Assembly: GCA_036023115.1 (NCBI GenBank)
Contig: JAYKKT010000088.1
Location: 4,697,501-4,761,500 of the forward strand
From: Brasenia schreberi
Taxonomy: Eukaryota > Streptophyta > Magnoliopsida > Nymphaeales > Cabombaceae
Length of the DNA stretch: 64,000 nucleotides
Direction: 5' to 3'
Part shown: positions 22,401 through 34,400 of the stretch, one piece after another
Layout: every line of letters starts with the position of its first letter
Numbering within the stretch: the first letter of the stretch is position 1
The notes under the pieces: generated by a model
The model's database searches: none
What the model saw: the letters and a program-made list of their open reading frames with translations, nothing else
What the model was told of the DNA's origin: nothing
Position numbers and translations under genes: made by a program

Positions 22401-25400
22401 TAACTTTAATGGAAAAAAAAGAGATTATGTGCCCGTGTGGAAAATAATTGATAGTAGATGGAATAAACAATTGCATCAGCCTATTCATGCAGCAGCCTAC
22501 TATCTAAACCCATCATTGAGGTACTCAGCAACCTTCAAAAGGGACGGTGAGGTTAATCGAGGAATCATTGAATGCATCGACAGATTAGTCCCTGATGAGA
22601 GCATAGTAGATGCGATACATCGAGAGATGGAGATATATGATAATGCTCTTCACTTGATGGGTTTGCCTGTTGCAATTCGCAACCGCTCTACGATGCGTCC
22701 AGGTACATTGTTTATTTTCATATTTAAGTTGCATCTTACATTACTGTGGATTATTATGTCTCTAATGTTTATATTTTTTTTACAGATGTTTGGTGGAACA
22801 GGTTTGGAAGTGATTGTCCAAACCTTAGAGATTTTGCAGTTAGAGTCTTAAGCCAAACCTGTAGTGCAACAGGTTGTGAAAGAAATTGGAGTGTTTTTGA
22901 ACACATCCATACAAAAAAGCGCAACAGGTTGGAACACAAAAGGCTTAATGATTTGGTTTATATTCGTTGTAACATGCGCCTTCGTGAAAGGTAATGTTGT
23001 ATTACTTTCAAATTTTCAATTCGATATTATTTAACTTCAGTTTTCAATTGTTAATATTACTTACTAATTGTTTATCTTTGTGTGTGTCGTAGGCAATTAA
23101 AAAAAGTAAATAGAGAAGAAAGTCAGTTCGATCCAATAAGTTTGGATAATTTTGATATATTAGAAGATTGGGTTATGGAAGACACTGAAGAAAATGCCCT
23201 CCTAACAGAAGAAGACGTTGCCTGGATTAATTTGGAAGGAGCGCAACAACATTATGGAGATGAAGAATTTGATTTTGAAGAAGAAGGTGTGGGCGTGGCT
23301 GATGATGATGAGGATCTGCAACAAGGAGAAGATGAAGATTATTTAGTTGATGATCCTGATTACAATTTGTAAAATGTAACATTATATGTAACTGTAGTGT
23401 ACTGTAAAGTGTAAACTATGTCTGTATTTTATTTTTTGGATTCAAAATATATAAATTTGGATGCAATTGTTCAATGTTGAATGCTCAATCTGTACTAAAC
23501 TTACATTATATGAATTTAAAGCAATTATCAGATTTTTCCTGATTTTTCCTGATTTTTTTTCGATTTTTTACTATTTTTTATTAATTTTTAATTATTTTAC
23601 ATTATTTTAATATTAAAGTACGATACGATACGATACGATACGATACACCCGTATCGTGGAGCCCAGCGATACACGATACGATACGCGTCAGACAACACTG
23701 ATCTCGACAATCAAAGAAGTTAGGTTTTTCTATAACCTCAAGTAGAACCTACATCCCAACAGAATAGGCCTTCAAACTAGGCATCATCCAATTAAAGAGA
23801 ACATCCAGATCCACTGGTAGAAACATGAAAAGAAAATGTACTTTGGAGTAATAAAGAGAGCAGAACTTAGTGATGCATTTGATTTGAGTGTGTCCAAATG
23901 GCATTCATTTGATCCACCAATAGTTGGAGCCTACGTACCCAAAGTCATGGCGTAAATGGGCTGTTGTAAAATTGACAAGGAACTTATGAATGTCTAAAGT
24001 GCCTGCAAATACCTGGAATTTGTTTATGGTGTAAATATAACTACAACAACAATGCCCATCATACTTCAAAAACGCAACACAAAATATACATTTCAAAATT
24101 CTTAAAAGGAAAGTAAGATGCAACAACTGAGGGAAAGAACCATCATGCGATGAAGAATGAATTATTGGGAATGTAGCCACTTTATTATGCAAAATCTTTA
24201 AAGCCACATCCTTCAATTAATCATAAGGACTCGCCTGCACATGCCCAACTTTTCAATAGAGCTCACATTGTTACGAAGCAAAAGTGTGACAAATAAAGAG
24301 ATAAGCAAGCATTGTAATAACACTGATGAAATAGTAGCAAGAATACAATTATTAGGTTGAAAATAGTGGGCAACTTATGAAGCTGCAATGGTAAATAATA
24401 AAAACGTTAAATGCCAAAACCAAAGCTACGCAGAAATATACAAGAAAATGAAACAAAACTAATAGTGAAATAAATAGACAAATGGCAATCGGATAAATGT
24501 TGTGATATACCAAAACAAGAGTTACATACAATAGATTTCACAATAAGAACAGATAAGCAAGACATGGCAACTCCGAGGCTGTCAAAGAAAAGAGTATGCA
24601 GACTTTCTTTATTCACGCAGATATAGAATCCACGAGAGCGAAGGCGGAGAAAGAGAGAGAATACATAAGAGAGAAGGCGACGGAGGCGGAGAAAGAGAGA
24701 AAGGGAGAAAGAGTGTGACGGAGGAAGGCAGAGACAAAGAGAGAATAGGCGCCGAAGGCGAAGAAAGAGAGAGAAAGGGAGAGAGAAGAGAGAAAGGAGA
24801 GAGAGCTTACCTGCGGTAGACGATAACGTTGGCAGTAGCGGAGGTAGTGGCAGCCGTCAGAGTGAGTGTGGGTGGTGGTGGAGAGAGCAAAGGTGAGAGG
24901 CGGGAGAGAGAAAAGAGGCGAGAAGTAGGTTTTATTTAATTTGGATCGACCCAACCCAATTTTTTTTGTACTCTGAGGCACTAATTGTGCCGAAGAAGGT
25001 CACCCGTTAACTTGTGTGCGCTATAGCAGTCCGAGGTCCGCTAGCTGCTATAGCACGCTGTAGATAACATAGTTGTTACCTCTACCTTCATAATTATTAT
25101 ATGAGATAGACTATAGAGTGGCAAGAGTCCAAAATCATTACATTTTTTTGCATGAGATTGTTACATTCGATATGAATTACTTGGATGAAGAATTTTGTAA
25201 ATTAGATCACAATATAAGTTGACCTTGAAAGGAAAAAAGTTCATTATCCTTTGACCATAGCTTAAGTAATGGGTATTTAACACATTAATCTCATTGCCTT
25301 CTAACTTACCAATTGCATTGTCTATACATGATTGAAATTTGACATCTCTATGCAACTCTGTCGTGGTGTTTTTGTCATTGAATCATTTATCCAAGTGTTT

Positions 25401-28400
25401 TATGTCATCATGGCTTCTTGGCCGAGAGGTGGATATGTGCTAGCTTGTATCAGTAGTTATTTTACTCGAAGCAGTTCATTCTGACTGTTGGTATTTTCTT
25501 TAAACTATGTTTCTTGCATAAAGTAGATGGGTAAAACTTTAATGTTTCTATAAAAGGAATTACTACCCCAATGTGACTATGCACTTGTGAAGCTTCCTTC
25601 TTTGCGATGCTTTCAATAGATTTAGTATTTATCTAAAGTTTCCTTTTTATTTTGCAATACCCATTACTTGATAATATCCATGATATGAGAGAAACCTGTT
25701 ATGAATTGATGAAGCAAATTTGTTAGAATTAATTCCACCTTAATTTTTTTGGTGATATACTTCTGGGAACAGCTACTGCAGATGTTGTATCTCATTTTGC
25801 AACGAAATTCGTATTTTCATTTTCTATTGCCTGTGACCTAACTGGAATCATGTGCTACATGATTTTTTTTTCTTAATGTAGGAAAAATTGAAAGAGAAGA
25901 AGCCGACCCTGATGGAATCACTTACCCAGACACTTCAAGCAATACATAAAGCAGGGTGCTTGACTCTTGCTGATGTTATTGAAGGTAAATTACCATTTTC
26001 CTGGATCTAGAATGCTCTGCATTTGATTTGGTGTTACACCCAGAAGTTGATTGAAACAAATATTTCCAAAAAAAGAAAGAAAGAAAGAGAGAAGAAAAGT
26101 GTCTACAACCTTGATGCTACTTTCCACTTGTGGCTTTTGCATTCTCTGGTATCCAGAAATTGTGATAGTTTGTGCAGGCAACTTCTACAGAAACTGGACA
26201 GGTTTAACATCGTGATGGACTGTCAGGATTTGGGGGGTACTAAAATGAAAAGTTTTGGGTGTGGATGGTTACAGACATGATTTAAGAGATACTTTCTTGA
26301 CCTTTTCATTCCCAAATGATATCATGCTTATGGCAGTTGTTCTGTTTATTGATTTGTATATTAACTGATCACAAGTTTTGTGATACATCATGGTTCCGAT
26401 CATACGGGGATGATCGAGACTCGATTGCACAGGAAAAATTAGTCCTGAAGTTGTGTAGTAGAAGTATCCAATTGGGTTGAGTTGGAGTTGGTTAAAGTCT
26501 GCGCTGATTTGGTGAACTTGGTTTGATTTCTTGAACTTAGTTGAGAGGAGATGCACTTAATGCACTTATTATCAATTGTTTGATGACCTAATCTGGATGA
26601 TCTCCTTAGCCCTGATTAGCAGCAAGCAATGCTCAGTTATAGCAGGTCTAGTTGTCAACGAATGTGCGTCTGCAAGAGATGAATTGATCTGTGAATTAAA
26701 TGCAGTTTTTGCTACTGGTCGACTGATGTAATGCAGACCAGCCAAGTTGAGGCAGATGTGCAATTGGCAGAAGCAGATTATGCTGGCAAGAAGCTGAGGT
26801 TCTGATACATTGCTGAATTCAATTTCACATCCTTGTTGCTGAGATGATTTGATCAGTAATCAGACAAGTGTATTTTAACATCTATATCAGACCCTTCACA
26901 GCAGACTCAGATAGTGACCTATCTGTAATTGAGTCAAGAAGTTCAGATCAGTTTGAGAGATAGGATTGCTGTTGATTCTTTTGTCGATCTAATTTGCAGC
27001 TGATCAGATTATGGCAGACCTATCACAATTGAGCTATGTCACATGGGTGCGGGATACGGCAAATTTCAAAAAATTTGTGTGCGGCGACACGGCTAAGGTA
27101 TATAATATTATATATATTATATATTCAACTAATTCAAGCTAGAAGCCTAGAACAAGTGAGACATCCAATTAACATAAGAATATGACGACAACAGTAAGTA
27201 CACAACTTTATATTAAAACAAAACAAGTAAAGAACTACCTATTTCATCATAATACACAAATCAATCAAAAGAAAATCAGGATTTGCATATCAATAATATT
27301 ATCATAATATCATTTATCAACTATGAACAATATTAATGTTTGATAAATGAAATGAAGTAATGAACATGTACCTGATAAATTATAGATCTTCACTATCAAC
27401 AATATTATCAATTCTTGGCTATCATCTAAGTGATATTCCTCCGGGTTTGTATCCCAATATTTTGATGCTCCTTCATTACAATATATTCAAATAAATAAGA
27501 AGAAAAGATCAAATATAATCATCATGATTAATAGGAAAGAAAACAATTTTGAAAGATTAATAATTTTTACGTGTACTCAGCATTAGATCGTGAAACCAAT
27601 CTCATATTTGAATGGACACAAACTAAGTCTTCAGCACGACTACTTGAAAGATTGTTCCTTTTGATATTGTGAATTTGAGAATATGTACTCCAATTTCTTT
27701 CAAAACAAGAAGAACTAGCAGGTTGAGATAATAATTTTGATGCAAGCTTTTGAAGAAGAGGCATCTCAAATCCATAACATGCCCACCAATCTAGTGGATC
27801 TTGATAATCCCTTGCTTCCAGTGCTTCTAGTGAATCAAGTCTGGCACAAGAAAACTTTCCATATTCGGAATTTACTTGCCTAAGTAGGTATGAGTCACGA
27901 TAAATCCTTCCCAAACACATTTGCCTATTCTTTGCTATTTGAGGATCTTGATTAGGAGGACAATGCCCAATGCTCTCATGCAACCATTTCTTCTCATAAT
28001 ATCTTGGATTTAAAGAATTTGCTAAACAATGCAAGGGAGTGTTGCTTTTGTCCCATCTTGAAACTAATATAGAATGGATATGATCATAAAATAATGATGT
28101 CTCATGAAGTTCTTTTCCCTCGTGCTTCAAAATTATTGACTCAACTTTTTCAATCATGGTATCCCACATTTCATAAACCTTATGAAGCATTGGTTCATCT
28201 TTATCAACTTCTCTCAACATCTCCCATATAGGCTCTGTGAATTCATGAAAATATGATACCTTATCTCACCATAAATCATTAAGAATAATAGTATTCATTG
28301 CTTGGGCCATTGTTTGATCTTCAACCTTGTTACCACGGTATGCATCCCAGCTTTGATCAGTAACTATCTCAACCAATGATGTCTTTATTGTGTTAAATAT

Positions 28401-31400
28401 TTTTACCATCACAATCAAAGAAGCAAAACGTGTTTTTGCAACCTTCAACAACTTTAAATGAGAATGTCTATTGAATATCACTGAAATTAAATGGTGATTC
28501 ATTACAAAATTCCTTATCTTCATACAATCTGTTGCCATATCTTCAATCCGTGGACACAATTCATATGCACGAAGATTATCTTTATCTTTTGATGGCTTAC
28601 ATATACGAGAAAGAGCCAAATTTAAACTGTGAGCTACACAAGGTGTCCAAAAAATGTGTGGATAATCACCTTCCAAACTTAACCATGCACTTTTGCAATT
28701 AACTGCATTATCAGTGATTATTTCTACAACATTATCTGGTTTAACACTCTTAATAACTTCTACAAATAAATCTTTCAAGTATCCTGTAGTTTTAATTTCT
28801 CCAGATGCATCAACCGACTTCAAAAATATTGGTCCACTAATTGAATAAGCAATGAAATTAATGAGTGGACGCCTTTGAATATCACTCTATCTATCAGAAA
28901 CAATAGAAACACCATTAGTTTCCCATGAAAACTTCTTATGTTCTAAAAGTCTTTCAATATTGGCTTTTTCTTCTTTAAGAATAATGGTTCGCAATTTTTC
29001 AGAACTTAGAGAACATAACCATGTAAATTACAATTAGCCAATGAAGTGACAAGATCTTTCCAATATGGATTTCTTGCTACATTAAAATGAAGTGTACTTG
29101 AAAAGAAAAATCTTCCAACCTTTCTATCCATCTCCTCCCTTCCAACTACATTAAATGATTTTTCAATTGCTCATCCTCTAAAACCTTTAAATTCACTTTG
29201 CATTAACTTTCTTTTTTTTTCTTCTGCATTTTCTTTGTATCCACCAAATAATGGAATATTTGTTCCTTTTTCACTCATTTCGTTCTTTTTTTCATACTCA
29301 TCTTGATTACAAAATTTATGAGCATTGTTTTGGGACGTCCCCGCCTAGCGACGTGTTGCAGAGCCCGAATGCAGTAAGAAGTAAGTAAGGGCCACTACAT
29401 TTTAGCCCAAATGTAGTGAATCAATTACAGAGAGGGTTCCCACATCATGAACGGGTGTGGGTAAAGAAGTTAGTCCCGCTACATTGTCGCCCGAATGTAG
29501 TGAAATTTTTTTAGAAAGGGTCTTCGCATTTTGATTATGGATGGATGCGGGGGGTAAGGAAGCTAGTCCTAGATAATAAGATCGTATTGGTTCTTGGAAT
29601 ATCGGAACATTATCGGGTAAGCTAATGGAGGTGGTAGATACTATGATTCGGAGAAAGATTCATATTCTATGTTTACAAGAGACAAAATGGGTTGGAGAAA
29701 AAGCAAAGGAGATAGAGGATACATGTTTTAAATTATGGTACTCAGGTAAAGAAAAGGCTCAAAACGGAGTTGGTATTATCATAAATAAAGATTTAAAGGA
29801 GAGTGTAGTAGACATACAACGATATGGTGACTGAATCATGACGTTGAAATTAGTGTTAGGAGCAGAGGTTTTCAATATAGTTTGTGCTTACGCACCCCAA
29901 GTAGGACTAGAAGATAGTATACAGACAGTTTTTTGGGAAGAGTTAGATAAGGTGTTTCAAAAGATTCCACAAAGGGAGATGATTTGTTTAGGAGGAGATT
30001 TAAATGGACATGTCGGTAAAGAGGCATTAGGATATCAAGGGATTCATGAAAACTTTGGTTTTGGGGATATAAACGAGGAAGGTAGGGAGATTTTAAATTT
30101 TGCTGTGGCATTTGATCTCTTTATAGTCAATACAATCTTCAAAAAACGAGATGAACATTTAATTACTTATAAGAGTGGCTTATCACAAACACAAATTGAT
30201 TACTTTATTTGTAGAAAAAAAGATAGAGCGTGTTGTAAAGATTGTAAGGTAATTCCAGGAGAAAGCTTAACCACCCAACATCGACTTTTAGTTATGGATT
30301 TACAAATAAAAAAATAGACAAAGAAGAAAAGAGTGCATCGAGCTATTCAGACTAAATGGTGGAACCTCAAAAGTGAGAAAGAAGATATATTTAAATAGAA
30401 AGTCCTTCAAGGAGATGTTTGGAATTATATTGGCACACCCTGAGATATGTGGAACAATAGGGCTATACATATTAGGAAAGTGGCGAAAGATGTGTTAGGG
30501 GTATCTAAGGGAGGTGTACCGGCACAAAAAGAAGCTTGGTGGTGGAGTGAAGTAGTACAAAATAAAATCAAGGCAAAGAGGGCATGTTACAAATTACATT
30601 ATCCTAAGAAAACTAGTGAAACTTTAGAGGCTTATAAGAAAGCAAAGAAGGAAGCGAAAAAGGCCGTTAATTAAGCAAAAGCTAAGATTTGGGATGACTT
30701 ATATAAAAAACTCAACTCAAAAGAGGGTGAAAGAGATATTTTTAGGATAGCTAGGGCTAGAGATAAGAAAACTAAAGATCTTAATTATGTTAGATGCATA
30801 AAAGACGAGGATGAAAAAATTGTAGTGGCAAATGATGATATAAGAAATAGATGGAAAAACTATTTTTATAATCTTTTTAATGAAATTAAAGATGTTAGTA
30901 TTAGTTTAGGAGATTTAGCCAAGTCAAAAAAGTATATAAACCACAATTTCTACGGACGTATTCAAAAGAATGAAGTCAAAGAAGCTCTTAAACATATGAA
31001 GAGTGGTAAATCGGTAGGACCAAATAATATTCCTATAGAAGTTTGGAAAATACTAGGAGAAATAGGAATCACTTGCTCACAAGACTATTTAATGAAATAT
31101 GGAAAAACCAAAAGATGCCCGAGGAATGAAGAGCAAGTGCACTTATACCCATATATAAGAACAAGGGAGACATTCAAAATTGTGCAAATTATTGAGGTAT
31201 CAAGTTAATGAGTCATACTATGAAATTATGGGAAAGAATTATCGAACGTAGGTTAAGACAAGTATCAAGTACAACAGAGAACCAATTTGGATTTATGCCA
31301 GGCAGATCTACTATTGAAGCGATTCACCTTTTGAGACGTCTTATGGAACATTTTAGAGCAAAAAAGAAAGACCTTCACATGATATTTATTGATCTAGAAA

Positions 31401-34400
31401 AAGCTTATGATAGGGTACCGAGGGAGGTTCTTTGGAGAACTTTGGAAAAAAGAGGTATCCCATTGACATATATTAACCTTATAAGAGACATGTATGATGG
31501 TGCAAAAACATGTGTGAGGACTCATGAAGGAATGACAGACTTCTTTGAAGTTAATATTGGGTTACATCAAGGATCAACTTTAAGTCCATACTTATTTATA
31601 ATGGTGATGGATGAGTTAACAAAACATATTGAAGATGAAGTACCTTGGTGTATGTTATTTGTAGATGACATTGTATTAGTGGAGGAGTCTAAGGAACTAA
31701 GGAGAGAAACATTAGAAAGCAAAGGCCTCCGACTTAGTAGAACAAAGACAGAATATATGGAATGTAAGTTTGATCATTTGGCTACTTCAGAGGATATATA
31801 AATTAAAATTAGCACACATTGCATTCTCGAAAAGGAAAATTTTAAATACCTAGGGTCAATTCGTTAAAGTGATGGAAGAATTGATGGAGATGTTACTCAT
31901 AGAATTAATGCTGGTTGGTTAAAATGGAGAGGAGCATCATGTATTCTTTGTGATAAGAAGATACCATTAAAATTAAAAGGTAAATATTATAAAGCAGCAA
32001 TTAGGCCTGCCATGTTTTATGGTTATGAGTGTTGGGCAGTTAATCATCAACATGTACAAAAGATGTCTGTGACAGAAATGAAGATGTTGAGATGGATGAG
32101 TGGTCATACAAGAAAAGACTGTATACATAATGAGGTTATTAGAAACAAATTAGGAGTGGCACTAATAGAGGATAAAATGAGAGAACATCGTTTAAGATGG
32201 TTTGGACATATAGAAAGAAGATCAAAAGAAGAACCTATAAGAAGGTTAGAAAAACTAAATTTGGAAAGTATTAAAAGAGGTAGAGGACGGCCACAAAAGT
32301 GTTGGAAAGAAACAATAAAGAATGATCTAGCTTATTGGGAGTTAACTGCTAACATGACACACGATAGGGATCTGTGGAAACAAAGAATCCATGTAGCCGA
32401 CCCCGTCTAGTATGGGAAAAGGCTTAGTTGTTGTTGTTGTTATCTTGCTTTTTCAATAATTGTCTTCGTAAATCCCCATCCCCATTCGGACATGCTCTTA
32501 TACCATGTTTTGATAATTTTAAAACATGTGCCTTCACTCTGGTATATGATCCTGTAAAATTTATGTTGCAAAATTTACACATAAAATGTGTATTACCTCC
32601 ACCACCTTCGTATAATTCTTCCTTTTGTACGTACATTCACAATGGTGCATCATCACGAGTTATTGAAGGTTTTGAAACTTTTGTTGTTGATCCTAAACTT
32701 GAAGGAACACTTACACCAGAACTCCCAGCAGGGCCAGTACCAATTGATACTCCTTTTCCTTTTCTATTGTCGGCCATTTTTATGATAAACTCAATTCACA
32801 ATTTCACAATCTGATTCAAAAAACAAAATATCAAAAACAACAAATAAGAAATGGAGTTAGTCATAACATTCATATACCAGCAGAAGACTTAATAATACAA
32901 TAAACAAAAACAGAATTTTGGAATTGCAACTTGCAATCATCAAGAATTAGAGCAAAACAGTCACTAGATATTATCAACTCTCAAGTACCAGGCTATAACC
33001 TAATATGAGAAAACTGAGAAAAGTCGGGTTCTCTTTCCGGTATATCAATCATTCTGACCCACATATGGTACTAAACAGATAACCAGCAGTTCACTGATGT
33101 ACTGATGTCACACTTGCAGAACACAAGTGATGCAACCTATTTCACACAGGATATCTATGAGGGTGCAAAGCCTCTATTCAGAAATTTTAAAATTCATGGA
33201 TAGAAGCAAGTATGTATGTTTGCAGAATTGTGTGTATATTGTATATGGTATACCTATCTAGAATTCACTTGATTTAATACAACAAACAAAACACCCATCT
33301 CTTATTTGTTGGATTACTGTATACGGTATACCTGTCTAAAAGTACAAACTGCCGCATATCAGTAGACCAGTAAATCATTCATTGGATTGCCGTGAATTAA
33401 ATAGCCAAGATGCCAGATAACATTTTATGCACACAAGTGCGATGTGCTATTAAAGACAGCCATTCCCAAAGAACCTTTGGTCTAATAGAAATCAAACCCT
33501 TATAGCGAAGCAGCGTCTGAATGTGAATCACGATTTGGAGTAATAAAAACAACATAGCCATGAACATATGAAGGTAAGGCTTGGGTGATGAAACAGCCAC
33601 ACACTGCATAATTCATCCAAGCAAGCTCAAGAGCAACATCGTGTCGAATCAAGTCATAACATATAAACAAGCATGCGGAGAAACACTCTTTCTTTTCCTG
33701 CAGATCAGACCATGTTAACCTTTTGCAAACATATAGATGATAAAATGATATAGAAAGCAATATGCTGCTAGAACAACAGGCAGGCCAAACCATTATAAAC
33801 AAGAAATAGTGGTTGACCGTGTAAGGTAACAGACTTAATTCATAAATTTAAAAAGGTGGCGAGGAGAATGTGGACACACAAATACCAAACATAAAGGGAA
33901 CACAAGCATCCTTGATTTTTTCTTTCTGGTTACAAAGGGAGGCTGAAGCCAGGCATGCATGCACCAAGTATGGAACTAACAACCTTGAATCCCTTCAACA
34001 ATAAAGATTGTCAAAAGGATTAAGGAAGATTTCCGCTATACGAGCATTCAGGTGTATGCATCAAGTTACAAATCAACGTAAACAAGCAAGTTTTTTTTTC
34101 TCACAGGCCCACTCATGACAGCACTAGCATTGCAGCGGGGTTGGCTGTCTTGGTCAAAGGAACCTTGATTCCTATGATTTGATCTGGTTTCTATGCTTGC
34201 ATGTGAATCTGCCCATAAAGAGGAAAAACAAAAACCGTTTCTGCAGCCATCTAAGAGATACCAAATCAACAGATTACCTTTACAATGAAAAATCTGCATT
34301 CCAGACTCCAGTTCTTCTACCACGAAGAGCAAAGAAGGTGAGGGGCAGCAACGTAGCGGCGTCTAAACCAGCGGAGCGGCGTCTGAAACAGCGGAGCAAC

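Larger units (their letters stand above)
20325..23700 (+). mobile_element. Nested hAT transposon with perfect ends, nearly intact
   Basis: A 3376-bp element with perfect 10-bp terminal inverted repeats, CAGTGTTGTC (20325-20334) and GACAACACTG (23691-23700), flanked by a perfect 8-bp target duplication ATCTCGAC (20317-20324 and 23701-23708). It lies inside the outer hAT element of MOR1 intron 10 and in the same orientation as MOR1. It carries one transposase gene with two short introns. Both subterminal regions are packed with CGTATCG/CGATACG words. Clean ends and a single stop in the coding frame point to a young insertion. Confidence 0.96.
20018..25072. mobile_element. Outer hAT-type element in MOR1 intron 10 (copy 1), carrying a nested hAT
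   Basis: The ends are CTATGTTATCAATAG on the left and, as reverse complement, ACTATGTTATCTACAG on the right. The flanking octamers CTGTTACC (20010-20017) and TTGTTACC (25073-25080) agree at 7 of 8, an 8-bp target duplication as hAT elements make. Subterminal TAGCGG/CTATAGC words match the second copy at 45423-47550. After removing the nested element (20325-23700) and one copy of its target site, about 1.67 kb remains, with no transposase recognised, so it is non-autonomous or decayed. The 24640-24810 part is a purine-rich GGCGGAGAAAGAGAGA-type minisatellite. Confidence 0.85.
29306..32441 (+). mobile_element. LINE copy 3, nested in the antisense hAT
   Basis: A 3136-bp member of the same RTE-type family, in the MOR1 orientation. 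It starts at ATTACAAAATTTATGAGC, slightly truncated compared with copy 1, and ends GGCTTAGTTGTTGTTGTTGT. The target duplication is ATCTTG (29300-29305 and 32442-32447), short but confirmed because deleting the insert restores the hAT reading frame. It keeps two of the 5' monomers. It is the most complete LINE in the window. Confidence 0.93.
27567..32777 (-). pseudogene. Dead hAT transposase (BED, DUF659, dimerisation domain), interrupted by a LINE
   Basis: Read on the minus strand. The start codon is at 32777 (MADNRKGKG), followed by a BED-type finger (MCKFCNINF ... [13 protein letters not shown]). A LINE then interrupts; removing it and one copy of ATCTTG rejoins the frame across the junction. 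Decayed text follows, then the DUF659 core at 28823-28266 ([28 protein letters not shown]), and the C-terminal domain at 28220-27567 ([31 protein letters not shown]). Damage includes a TGA in the finger exon (before MYVQKEEL), stops and shifts between 28820 and 29200, and the LINE itself. It is non-functional. Confidence 0.9.
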
